The notes below the pieces were generated by a model. It had not been told where the DNA came from. It saw nothing but the letters and a program-made list of their open reading frames with translations, and made no database searches. Below, in pieces: positions 35,189 to 42,988 of a DNA stretch of 42,988 nt. Source of the stretch: Chroococcus sp. FPU101 (GTDB taxonomy: Bacteria > Cyanobacteriota > Cyanobacteriia > Cyanobacteriales > Microcystaceae); NCBI RefSeq assembly GCF_017312365.1, contig NZ_BLJI01000037.1, forward strand, positions 1 through 42,988. Direction: 5' to 3'. Both the position numbers and the translations under genes were made by a program. Each line of letters starts with the position of its first letter. Position 1 is the first letter of the stretch.

Positions 35189-36229
35189 TTACGTCCAGTA
35201 AAGAATCTTAGCTTGAGGAAAACGTTTAGAGATTTCTTGTTCAAAGAAACGGCGCATTGTTTTCATCGTATCGGAATCATAAACATACTTACTACCTCCG
35301 AATTTATTCCGTTTAAGAGAACGAGTCGCTTCATCCATATCTAATTTGCTATTGGGATACCAAGTTTCTAGGGTTTCTTTCGATTTGGATGTAAAGCGAT
35401 GGGTGATTAACTCGAAAGTAAGATCACATTCAAAATATAACGTAGTAGCGATCGTATCAAATAAATTCTGATAATGTAACTCCCAGTCTTCCATTGGCAT
35501 AATTGGCGCAATCACCAAACCTACAGGATAACCCGATAAGGCTAAACGTCGTAAAGCTTCAAGACGTGACTTAACCGATGCAGTACCCCCCTCAAATCGG
35601 CTAGAAATCGGAGCCGCATTGACACTCATCCGACAACGAGTATGATTATTATGGGGTAAATCTAACAACTCATCTACGTCATCAAACTTAGATACCCAAC
35701 GTAGATGACCCTCTTCAAAAGAGCCAAAGAAACGGATACATTCAGCCAAACTACCCGTTAAATGCTCAATCCCTAAAGGATCAGTATAACAACTCACCTC
35801 ATAACTCGTCACCTTAGAAGGATTTGCATATGCTTTCAAATTCTCTAAAATCTGTGATAGATTCGCATAAGCACGAATCACGGGCGGCCCCTGTAAACTA
35901 CCTGCTAGATAACAATACTGACAATGTGCGGGGCAACCTTGCGCTAAATGGAATTGCCAGTCAGCAGAAGGAGGAATGGGACTAAGCTTAAAAGAACTCG
36001 GTGGCGCAGTTACAACCGCTAGAGTCCGTTTGGCAGTACGATAAATTTCTTGTTCATCGTCTCCTGATATAGAAAGTCGATTTTGAGTAAGCTTTTCTAC
36101 AGGCAATTGCAGCGATTCTACCCGTTTGAGAATTTGCTGGCCCCATGATTCATCGAGGGCAGTAGGGGTAAACAGAACACGTTCAGGCATCCACAAACGG
36201 GTTTTTGAGACGGTATTTTCTGCTAACAA
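35189..36229 (-). CDS. Spore photoproduct lyase-like radical SAM protein
   Basis: A 346-residue member of the SplB radical SAM family. The [4Fe-4S] motif is C99-x3-C103-x2-C106 within LAQGCPAHCQYCYL. Further matches are SCYTDPLGIEHLTGSL, where C147 aligns with the H-atom-donating Cys141 of B. subtilis SplB, then RCRMSVNA, GYPVGLVIAPIMP and the C-terminal RFPQAKILYWT. SplB repairs the spore photoproduct thymine dimer; cyanobacteria do not form spores, so the substrate here is uncertain. The frame starts at TTG 36229 with AGGA 8 nt upstream; ATG at residue 14 (MPERVLF) is an alternative. Confidence 0.88.
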   Translation of the reverse strand: MLAENTVSKTRLWMPERVLFTPTALDESWGQQILKRVESLQLPVEKLTQNRLSISGDDEQEIYRTAKRTLAVVTAPPSSFKLSPIPPSADWQFHLAQGCPAHCQYCYLAGSLQGPPVIRAYANLSQILENLKAYANPSKVTSYEVSCYTDPLGIEHLTGSLAECIRFFGSFEEGHLRWVSKFDDVDELLDLPHNNHTRCRMSVNAAPISSRFEGGTASVKSRLEALRRLALSGYPVGLVIAPIMPMEDWELHYQNLFDTIATTLYFECDLTFELITHRFTSKSKETLETWYPNSKLDMDEATRSLKRNKFGGSKYVYDSDTMKTMRRFFEQEISKRFPQAKILYWT

Positions 36230-36325
36230 AAAAGGATTCCTAATTCGATTACTCTATTTTTATTATTGACTAATTTTGAGTCAGAAACTAGAACGGATTT
36301 TACCCTTTTTGTTTTTCGGTTTACC

Positions 36326-36931
36326 CTATTGTAAAATTGCCATTCCTTTCTGCACGGCCGAACGTTCTCCTACTCTTTCTGTCCAACGTTTTAGATAAGG
36401 ATGATTATCCAATGTTAGGTGAGCAAAATTATAGGCAGCAACCCAAGGGTAAGTAGCCATATCAGCGATTGAATAATCTCCAGTAAGATAATTTTGATTT
36501 TGTAATTGACTTTCTAAAACACTAAAAATTCGGTATGTCTCTTTTTCATATCGTTCAATTGCATAGGGAATTTTTTCAGGTGCAAAACGTTTAAAATGGT
36601 TTAACTGTCCCATCATTGGGCCAACACTCGCCATCTGAAACATTACCCATTCGATGACTTTAGTTCTACCCGCTAAATCACTGGGCATAAATCGATTTGT
36701 TTTTTCAGCAAGATAGATTAAAATTGCTCCAGATTCAAAAACAGTAATTCCTGTTTCATGATCAACAATTGCAGGTATTTTACTATTAGGATTTATTTCA
36801 ATAAATTCGGGAGTAAATTGTTCACCTTTTGTAATATCAATTTTGTGTGTATTGTATGATAACCCTACTTCTTCAAGCAGAATAGCGGGTTTGCGACCAT
36901 TGGGAGTAGTAAAAGTATAAAGATCGATCAT
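36326..36931 (-). CDS. Glutathione S-transferase family protein
   Basis: A cytoplasmic GST of 201 residues. The N-terminal thioredoxin-fold domain has LYTFTTPNGRKPAILLEEVG, the cis-Pro motif KIPAIVD and VFESGAILIYLAE (glutathione binding). The C-terminal helical domain has QNYLTGDYSIADMATYPWVA, the N-capping box and hydrophobic staple. The TTPNGRK start, without Tyr/Ser/Cys in the classical place, resembles Nu-class (YfcG/YghU-like) enzymes with disulfide reductase activity. It lies 43 bp after the alpha/beta hydrolase gene; substrate unknown. Confidence 0.93.
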   Translation of the reverse strand: MIDLYTFTTPNGRKPAILLEEVGLSYNTHKIDITKGEQFTPEFIEINPNSKIPAIVDHETGITVFESGAILIYLAEKTNRFMPSDLAGRTKVIEWVMFQMASVGPMMGQLNHFKRFAPEKIPYAIERYEKETYRIFSVLESQLQNQNYLTGDYSIADMATYPWVAAYNFAHLTLDNHPYLKRWTERVGERSAVQKGMAILQ

Positions 36932-36974
36932 GTTTTTTTGCTTTTTCTAGTTACTTACTAAAAATATAATCGTT

Positions 36975-38048
36975 TTATTTGTAATATTTTATTAAGTTTT
37001 CTTGCTCTTTAATCCATTCTAAGAAACGATTCCACACCCACCAAGGATGAGGATCGCCTAATTTTTTCTGACACGCGGTACTACTAATATATCCGACATG
37101 ACCACCGTATTGAGTTAAAATTAAATTAATATTTGGATTGTTCTGACAAGCTAATTTTAAATCTTTAATAATCGATGGCTCAAACATCGGATCATCAGCC
37201 GCATAGAAAATTAAAGTTGGTTTTTTGAGATGAGGTAAAAAGGGAAGGGGACTACTCGCATTATAGTATTCTTCTGTTGTCGAAAATCCTAAGCGTTGAA
37301 TCACTAATTCATCATCGAAACCTCGAATACTATTGGCTCTTTTAATTGCTTCTGGATCAATTTCATTAGGATAATAACTATATAATTCCCAAGCCAGTTG
37401 TTTTAAACTTTTTGTAATAGCTTTTTCGATATATTTTCCGAAGGGATGTTTGACTAAATAATCTAAAGAACGATTAGAATCTAAATTTGGACAAATTACC
37501 GTACCTCCTCCAATATCAGATTCAGTTAAATCTAAATTATTTTCTAAATCATTCATTGTTTGTGCTTCTTTCATTGCCCATAAAGCGAGTTGCCCTCCTA
37601 AAGAATATCCTGTAAACCAAAAAGGAGTAGGAAAGCCGATTTTTTTAGCTTGTGAGGCAATACAAATAAAATCTTTTCCCTCATATATGCCATCTGATGT
37701 CAAAGTAGAAGATAATTTGGCTGTCTTGCCATGCGCTCGCCAATCAAATAAAATAACAGCATAATGATTAGCCAATGCTTGATCCGCTAAGATTTTAAGT
37801 AACCATTGATTTTCTAATGTTCCTGTGATTCCATAAGTTCCAATAATGGTACCTTTGGGGTTTTCTGGGATTACTGCCTGAGCGAAAATTGGCACATTTG
37901 ACGCACCTTTAAAAATAATTTCTTGGCTTTTCGGTTCTGTATAATTAAGTATTTTTTGCCAATTCTTGACCGAAACCCAAGCAGGATATACAGTATTTAA
38001 GAAACCATTTTTCAAAAACCATGGCGGTTGATAATAAGTTTGTACCAT
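36975..38048 (-). CDS. YheT-like alpha/beta hydrolase
   Basis: A 357-residue alpha/beta-hydrolase of the YheT/ABHD1-3 group. The nucleophile elbow is GYSLGG with Ser149; the acid is in FYAADDPMF and the catalytic His in QYGGHVGY near the C-terminus. N-terminal family features are PPWFLKNGFLNTVYPAW and GTYGITGTLEN (oxyanion region), and VILFDWRAHGKT precedes the elbow. The substrate is probably a lipid or ester but is not shown by the sequence. It has 43 bp to the downstream GST gene and 91 bp to the upstream HAD gene. Confidence 0.9.
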   Translation of the reverse strand: MVQTYYQPPWFLKNGFLNTVYPAWVSVKNWQKILNYTEPKSQEIIFKGASNVPIFAQAVIPENPKGTIIGTYGITGTLENQWLLKILADQALANHYAVILFDWRAHGKTAKLSSTLTSDGIYEGKDFICIASQAKKIGFPTPFWFTGYSLGGQLALWAMKEAQTMNDLENNLDLTESDIGGGTVICPNLDSNRSLDYLVKHPFGKYIEKAITKSLKQLAWELYSYYPNEIDPEAIKRANSIRGFDDELVIQRLGFSTTEEYYNASSPLPFLPHLKKPTLIFYAADDPMFEPSIIKDLKLACQNNPNINLILTQYGGHVGYISSTACQKKLGDPHPWWVWNRFLEWIKEQENLIKYYK

Positions 38049-38139
38049 TAGGGGTGATGAAGAGAAGATGTTTCAAAACTTATGCCGATTATTACATAAC
38101 TTCTCTTCGGTTTTCAATCTGACTAACGGCAGTTTTAGA

Positions 38140-38856
38140 CTAAAAATGATAGTTTTCTTTTTGAGAAAGACTTAATCTAAAAGTTTGATGAACTTCTGGG
38201 GATTTCTCGAAAATTTGTCCATTTAATTTTTCGACGGCTTGTAATAATTCTTGTGGATGATGAATCAAAACATCGGGTTCATATTTAGCTAAAATTTTGG
38301 GTGAGTTAAACCCCCAACCGACAGCAATCATTTTAATATTACTTTTGCGCGCTGCCGTAATATCTCTAGTTTCGTCTCCCACATAAATCAAATTTTCTCT
38401 TTTAAATCGATTGGTTCTAATAATCTGGTTAATGACTTTATCTTTACCAAATAAAGACGTATCACAATAAATCAATTTAAACAAATGATCTAACTCATTA
38501 TTTTGAAGAAAAGTAATAACATTCTTTTCTAAATTAGAGGTAATAATACCTAATGTATAGCCCTTTTTCTGTAGCTGATGCAAACAAGCCGATAAACCGA
38601 TAAATGGTTCCAATGTTGAGATTTTTTTGTTTAATTCGATTTTGACCCGTCTTAAAAGAAACGGAATTTGGATCAGTGAAATTTGCGACTGTTTGATAAT
38701 TTCTTTTGAACTTAAATTTTGAAAGCGTTCAATATCTTCTTCAGCAACAGGTTTATATCCAAATTCTCCCGATAACTGATTGACAATTTCGATAAAAGTG
38801 TCACGAGTATCAGCGATCGTTCCATCAAAATCAAAGAAGATAATCTTAGCAGTCAT
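38140..38856 (-). CDS. HAD-superfamily phosphatase (phosphoglycolate phosphatase-like)
   Basis: A 238-residue HAD-IA hydrolase. Motif I is FFDFDGTIADT with the nucleophile D9 and D11; motif II is LGIITSN; the motif III Lys is in LFGKDKV; motif IV is YVGDETRDITAARKSNI. The helical cap is between residues 15 and 80. Gph-like sequences often act on 2-phosphoglycolate, the photorespiratory product, but substrate cannot be set from sequence. The C-terminal 20 residues (SPEVHQTFRLSLSQKENYHF) extend past the HAD core. It lies 22 bp after queG on the same strand. Confidence 0.9.
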   Translation of the reverse strand: MTAKIIFFDFDGTIADTRDTFIEIVNQLSGEFGYKPVAEEDIERFQNLSSKEIIKQSQISLIQIPFLLRRVKIELNKKISTLEPFIGLSACLHQLQKKGYTLGIITSNLEKNVITFLQNNELDHLFKLIYCDTSLFGKDKVINQIIRTNRFKRENLIYVGDETRDITAARKSNIKMIAVGWGFNSPKILAKYEPDVLIHHPQELLQAVEKLNGQIFEKSPEVHQTFRLSLSQKENYHF

Positions 38857-38878
38857 TGTAGCCTAGTAAATAAAAAAG

Positions 38879-39796
38879 TTAATCAAGATTGGCACGGGCA
38901 TTGCGTCGCCACATTTCGGGTTTAATTCGTCGTAATGCTGATCCTCTAAAGCGTTGATCCCACTCAGAGAATGATAATTCTGCTAATTCGCTTAACTTGG
39001 GAGCAACATTATCAGGGTAAGGTTGAAAGTCTTTGACATCTGTTTCAGTGGAAAATCTTTGATTCCAAGGACAAACATCTTGACAAATATCACATCCTGC
39101 TACCCATCCAGACAGTTTAGAAGCGATCGCCTCTGGTAACTGTTCCGCCCTATTCTCTATTGTATGATATGCAATACAGCGATTAGCATCAACGACAAAC
39201 GGTTGAACAATTGCACCAGTCGGACAAGCGTCCAAACAACGGCGACAAGTGCCACAATGTTCTGTATGAGGAACATCAGGGCTTAACACTAAATTCGTCA
39301 ATACTTCCCCTAAGAATACCCAACTGCCGTATTCTCTGCTAATAACGTTACCATTCTTAGCAATCCAACCGATTCCCGCTTGTTGCGCCCAAACCTTATC
39401 TTGAATGGGCCCAGTATCAACATAGAAACGGTTTTGAATCCCTTCTTCTTGTGATTCTAGCCATTGACTTAAGGCTTTGAGTTTTTTTTGTAAAACTTTG
39501 TGATAATCTCTTCCCCAACCATAACGAGAAATTTTAGCGTCTTCTTGGTCGGTTGAGTGTTGATGCGGTGTATAGTAATTTAGCGCAACACAAATCACTG
39601 ATCGCACTTCTGGAAAACATTCTTTTATGTTTTGTCGTTTCGGGTTTTCCATCCATTCAAGATCAGCATGATATCCCATCGCTAACCACGTTTGTAAGTG
39701 TTTTACCGCACTTAGATCCTCATCTACCACAGCTATTCCCACTTTGTGAAATCCTAATGCGATCGCTTGTTCTTTGATTTGCTTAGTATTAATCAT
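38879..39796 (-). CDS. queG: Epoxyqueuosine reductase QueG
   Basis: Catalyses the last step of queuosine synthesis in tRNA, reducing epoxyqueuosine with cobalamin and two [4Fe-4S] clusters. The 305 residues show the N-terminal [10 protein letters not shown], the catalytic-Asp motif YVDTGP (D127), [20 protein letters not shown], cluster ligands C181/C184/C187/C191 and C207/C235/C238/C242 ([16 protein letters not shown] and [12 protein letters not shown]). The HEAT-repeat C-terminus of longer QueG forms is missing, a common short form. It diverges from the carotenoid-protein homologue across 95 bp. Confidence 0.96.
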   Translation of the reverse strand: MINTKQIKEQAIALGFHKVGIAVVDEDLSAVKHLQTWLAMGYHADLEWMENPKRQNIKECFPEVRSVICVALNYYTPHQHSTDQEDAKISRYGWGRDYHKVLQKKLKALSQWLESQEEGIQNRFYVDTGPIQDKVWAQQAGIGWIAKNGNVISREYGSWVFLGEVLTNLVLSPDVPHTEHCGTCRRCLDACPTGAIVQPFVVDANRCIAYHTIENRAEQLPEAIASKLSGWVAGCDICQDVCPWNQRFSTETDVKDFQPYPDNVAPKLSELAELSFSEWDQRFRGSALRRIKPEMWRRNARANLD

Positions 39797-39891
39797 TCCA
39801 AAGTTACAGTCACTTTTCTATATTGAGAAGGGTTACAGCATTAAGATTAGGGAAATAAAGTAAATTAAAGCATTGAATCAATTTACTCTCT

Positions 39892-40287
39892 ATGATCTCG
39901 ACTCAAACAACTATCGAAGGCATTACAGAACCCGTGATCCTAAACTACTTCTCCTATCTTAACGCGGGTGATATTGAGGCAACGGCTAATCTGTTCGCTG
40001 AGAATGGTGTATTACTACCGCCCTTTGAGTCTCCTATCACAGGACGAGATGCGATCGTAGAATACTTAACTTTAGAAACAAAAGGGTTAGAACTGTATCC
40101 TAAACAGGGTACCATTGAACCCACAGAAGACGGACAGACTAAAATTGTTGTTGTAGGAAATGTAAAAACCTCTCTTTTAGGGGTTAACGTTTCTTGGAAC
40201 TTTATCCTAACGCCTAACCATGAAATTGCTTTTGCTGAAATTAGGCTGCTTGCTTCCCTACAAGAATTGTTACACCTGAAGAAGTAA
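39892..40287 (+). CDS. Orange carotenoid protein C-terminal domain homologue (NTF2-like)
   Basis: A 131-residue NTF2-fold protein resembling the stand-alone C-terminal domain homologues (CTDH) of OCP, which carry keto-carotenoids and deliver them to OCP or its N-terminal homologues. Matches to OCP include PVILNYFSYLNAGD, FAENGVLLPPFESPITGRDA, LYPKQGTIEP and LLASLQELLHLKK. Y19 and W102 align with the OCP residues that hydrogen-bond the carotenoid carbonyl. The loop between VKTSL and VSWNF is about four residues shorter than in OCP, and the protein has no Cys, unlike CTDHs that form disulfide dimers. No N-terminal partner is in the window. Confidence 0.85.
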   Translation: MISTQTTIEGITEPVILNYFSYLNAGDIEATANLFAENGVLLPPFESPITGRDAIVEYLTLETKGLELYPKQGTIEPTEDGQTKIVVVGNVKTSLLGVNVSWNFILTPNHEIAFAEIRLLASLQELLHLKK

Positions 40288-40375
40288 AAATCTTACTTTG
40301 TACTTCAAAAAAACTACAAAATCAAGTTAGGATAAATAAATAGGAAAATTTTAGATTTCATTATATAGTTAGCAC

Positions 40376-42760
40376 TTGATCCAAGCAGAAACCCTCGACC
40401 TACTGGAATGGCATCGCCTCTGTCAGCATCTTTCCACCTTTGCGGCAACCAAATTAGGAGCGATCGCATCTCGCCAACTCATACTCCCTACTACTCAAAC
40501 AGAAAGTTTAGAACTGTTATCCCAGACTCAAGAAGTATATCAAATCGAGCAACGTCCCAATGGTCGATTATCTTTTGATGGTATTACTGATATTGGCGAG
40601 GCTTTAGAAAGGGCTAATATTGGTGGAATGCTTTCGGGACAAGAATTATTGTCTATTGCGACTACTTTAGCAGGAGTTAGACGCTTAAGGCGTATTATTC
40701 AAGAACAAGAAGATTGTCCGATCTTAACCGCGTTAGTCGAAGATATACGCACTTATCCCGAACTTGAACAAGAAATTTATCGCTGTATCGAAGAAGACGG
40801 AACCGTAGCTGATCGCGCAAGTCCACAATTACGGGAAGTTAGGGTACAAATGAAAGTGATCCGAGAAAGGATCTATCGTAAACTACAGGAAATTATGAGT
40901 AAGCAAGGGGGCGCAGTACAAGAAGCTGTGATTACCCAGAGAAGCGATCGCTTTGTTATTCCAGTGAAAGCCCCGCAAAAAGATCAGATACCAGGTATTA
41001 TTCATGATACCTCAAATACTGGCGCGACGTTATATGTAGAACCGCAGTCTGTCATCGAACAAGGTAACAAACTTAGACAGTTTCGCCGTCAAGAACAAAT
41101 TGAAGAAGAAATTATCCTCAGAAAACTATCAGAACAAGTTGCTACCTTTTTTCCAGACTTAGAATATCTCCTCGCAGTTGCCACAACTTTAGATCTAGCT
41201 ACAGCCAGAGCAAGATATAGTTTATGGCTAGAAGCAAACCCGCCGCGTTTTGTCGAACAAGATGAACCCGTTACCCTAAGACAGCTACGCCATCCGCTAC
41301 TCGTTTGGCAACAACACCACGAACAAGGTAAAGCCGTTATTCCAATTAATGTACAGATTGTATCACCGATAAGAGTCGTCGCCATTACGGGGCCAAATAC
41401 AGGGGGAAAAACCGTTACCCTAAAAACTTTTGGACTTGCTGCATTGATGGCTAAAGCGGGAATATTTGTCCCTGCTAAAGAACCCGTCGAAATTCCTTGG
41501 TTTGATCAGATTTTGGCAGATATTGGCGATGAACAATCTCTACAACAGAGCTTATCAACATTTTCGGGACATATTCGGCGTATTGTACGAATTTTAGAAG
41601 CATTAAACACAGAAGAAGGTTCTAGCTTAGTATTACTCGATGAAGTGGGGGCAGGAACCGATCCCGCAGAAGGAAGTGCTTTAGCGATCGCACTCCTGAA
41701 ATATCTCGCGGATCATGTTACGCTATCGATTGCAACAACCCATTACGGTGAACTAAAAACCCTCAAATACCAAGATGCTCGTTTTGAGAACGCCTCAGTC
41801 GAATTTAATGATCAAACTATTTCCCCGACTTATCGTTTATTATGGGGTATTCCAGGACGTTCTAATGCTTTAACCATTGCCCAACGTTTAGGATTAGATC
41901 CAGAAATTATTGAAGATGCCAGAAGTCGAGTCGGTGGATATACTGAAGATATTAATCAAGTGATCGCAGGTTTAGAACAACAACGCCGCGAACAAGAAGA
42001 AAAAGCCAAAGAAGCAACTCAACTCTTAAAGCAAACCGAGAAATTCTATACCGAAGTTTCTGAGAAAGCCACTTCTTTACAAGAACGGGAAAAAGATCTC
42101 AAACGAACTCAAGAAATTGAAATTCAAAAAGCCCTCACCTTCGCTAAAGCTGAAATAGCCAAAGTTATCCGACAACTACAACAGGGAACACCCACCGCTC
42201 AAGATGCCCAAAAAGCGACAGAAGCATTAAAAGCCATTTCAGAACAATATTTACCAACTGCCACCAAACCCCAACAGACTTATAAACCGAAAGTGGGGGA
42301 ACGAGTCAGAATTCCCAGTTTAGGGCAAACCGCAGAGGTGACGAATGTTTCTGAAGATGCGGGGACTGTTTCGATCAAATTTGGTTTAATGAAGATGACC
42401 ATCAGCTTTACGGAAATTGAATCTTTAGACGGGAAAAAGGTGGAAGTTCCCGAAAAAGTGAAAGCCGTTCCCGTAACCCCTCCGCCAAACCAGAGCGTTA
42501 AAACCCCCATTTTAGTCCGAACCTCACAAAGTACCGTCGATATTCGAGGGAATCGCGTGATGGAAGCAGAATCGGCTCTAGAGAAGGCAATTAATCAAGC
42601 AACCCAATCTGGCGTTTTGTGGGTGATTCATGGCAAAGGGACGGGAAAACTACGCCAAGGAGTGCATGAATTTTTAGGACAGCACCCCCAAGTAGAACGC
42701 TTTGAAATTGCCCCGCAAAACGAAGGCGGATCGGGAGTGACGATCGCATATTTAAAATAA
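40376..42760 (+). CDS. mutS2: Endonuclease MutS2
   Basis: A 794-residue MutS2 protein. It lacks the mismatch-recognition domains of MutS1 and starts with the lever/clamp core. Walker A GPNTGGKT is at 339-346, followed by FGLAALMAKAGIFVPA, SLQQSLSTFSGHI and the Walker B region LVLLDEVGAGTDP, then ATTHYGELK. A coiled coil covers about 520-620, and a C-terminal Smr nuclease domain (about 720-794) has VDIRGNRVMEAES and HGKGTGKLR. MutS2 suppresses homologous recombination and, in B. subtilis, splits collided ribosomes. The start is a TTG at 40376 without a good Shine-Dalgarno; no upstream ATG is in frame nearby. Confidence 0.95.
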   Translation: MIQAETLDLLEWHRLCQHLSTFAATKLGAIASRQLILPTTQTESLELLSQTQEVYQIEQRPNGRLSFDGITDIGEALERANIGGMLSGQELLSIATTLAGVRRLRRIIQEQEDCPILTALVEDIRTYPELEQEIYRCIEEDGTVADRASPQLREVRVQMKVIRERIYRKLQEIMSKQGGAVQEAVITQRSDRFVIPVKAPQKDQIPGIIHDTSNTGATLYVEPQSVIEQGNKLRQFRRQEQIEEEIILRKLSEQVATFFPDLEYLLAVATTLDLATARARYSLWLEANPPRFVEQDEPVTLRQLRHPLLVWQQHHEQGKAVIPINVQIVSPIRVVAITGPNTGGKTVTLKTFGLAALMAKAGIFVPAKEPVEIPWFDQILADIGDEQSLQQSLSTFSGHIRRIVRILEALNTEEGSSLVLLDEVGAGTDPAEGSALAIALLKYLADHVTLSIATTHYGELKTLKYQDARFENASVEFNDQTISPTYRLLWGIPGRSNALTIAQRLGLDPEIIEDARSRVGGYTEDINQVIAGLEQQRREQEEKAKEATQLLKQTEKFYTEVSEKATSLQEREKDLKRTQEIEIQKALTFAKAEIAKVIRQLQQGTPTAQDAQKATEALKAISEQYLPTATKPQQTYKPKVGERVRIPSLGQTAEVTNVSEDAGTVSIKFGLMKMTISFTEIESLDGKKVEVPEKVKAVPVTPPPNQSVKTPILVRTSQSTVDIRGNRVMEAESALEKAINQATQSGVLWVIHGKGTGKLRQGVHEFLGQHPQVERFEIAPQNEGGSGVTIAYLK

Positions 42761-42887
42761 TTGGGTATATTATAAATTCGTTAGAGTCATGCTGAAAATT
42801 AACAATTATTAATAAATAAGTAGGTGGTCAGAATTAAACAAAGAATACAAAGTGATTTAATCTGTAAAATTTGAGTTATTGTTTAGT

Positions 42888-42988
42888 TTAACTAAATCTT
42901 AATCTTTGACAAAAATAGTTATTTTTATTTCCTCTTGATTCGATTCCTTGAATGACTGCTTGCGCCAAATCATACCAAGTTGCGAATT
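42888..42988 (-). CDS. Possible 3' end of a gene cut by the window edge
   Basis: On the minus strand a frame is open from the window edge to TAA 42888-42890 and reads FATWYDLAQAVIQGIESRGN, then KNNYFCQRLRFS. The TWYDLAQAV segment recalls the C-terminal part of dTDP-4-dehydrorhamnose reductase (RfbD-like) proteins, but the expected continuation is not seen, so it could be a decayed remnant. A second minus frame is also open to 42899. Only about 33 codons are visible; the identification is weak. Confidence 0.25.
   Translation of the reverse strand, partial: FATWYDLAQAVIQGIESRGNKNNYFCQRLRFS

Overview
The window comes from an AT-rich cyanobacterial chromosome, probably a unicellular Chroococcales-like lineage. 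The signs are many HIP1 octamers (GCGATCGC), carboxysome shell genes ccmK3-ccmK4, a homologue of the orange carotenoid protein C-terminal domain, cyanobacteria-specific families (DUF4327, Uma2), and the cyanobacterial ribosomal cluster that starts at rplC and lacks rpsJ, rpsN, rpmD and rpsD. The genus is not identified. I saw no tRNA, rRNA, CRISPR array, insertion sequence or prophage.

Layout. 1-2.8 kb: a frameshifted Uma2 gene converging on tex. 2.9-3.7 kb: ccmK3-ccmK4, then a heptamer-repeat hairpin. 4.1-5.9 kb: two DUF2382 stress-type proteins. 6.0-7.6 kb: a metal-efflux pair (CDF transporter then CadD-like). 7.8-8.1 kb: a small unknown protein. 8.1-14.8 kb: a tight four-gene minus-strand operon encoding a membrane-anchored vWA protein, a 1088-residue tubulin/FtsZ-superfamily protein, a MotA/ExbB-like channel subunit with a long helical tail, and an OmpA/MotB-like partner. 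15.0-16.0 kb: an Uma2 nuclease and a DUF4327 protein. 16.2-32.4 kb: the ribosomal supercluster rplC to rpmE including secY, adk, infA, rpoA and truA, with a promoter, a leader of about 400 nt, an internal promoter before rpmJ, a terminator-like hairpin after secY and a strong terminator after rpmE. 32.5-33.6 kb: prfA, interrupted by a one-base frameshift. 33.6-39.8 kb: minus-strand metabolic and repair genes (DUF99, S4, DCC thiol protein, SplB-like radical SAM, GST, alpha/beta hydrolase, HAD phosphatase, queG) with a 45-codon secreted or membrane ORF. 39.9-42.8 kb: the carotenoid-protein homologue and mutS2.

The best candidate for a poorly described system is the 8.1-14.8 kb operon. A proton-motive-force channel pair of the MotAB/ZorAB/ExbBD type is coupled by operon structure to a giant tubulin-like NTPase and a vWA protein. 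This suggests an energised envelope-spanning cytoskeletal machine for membrane remodelling, envelope maintenance or defence. Other points of interest are the prfA frameshift beside a run of seven A, 7-nt tandem repeats that abut the rplV and rplP start codons in place of a Shine-Dalgarno, the palindromes around ccmK3 and ccmK4, and the cysteine-free carotenoid-protein homologue.
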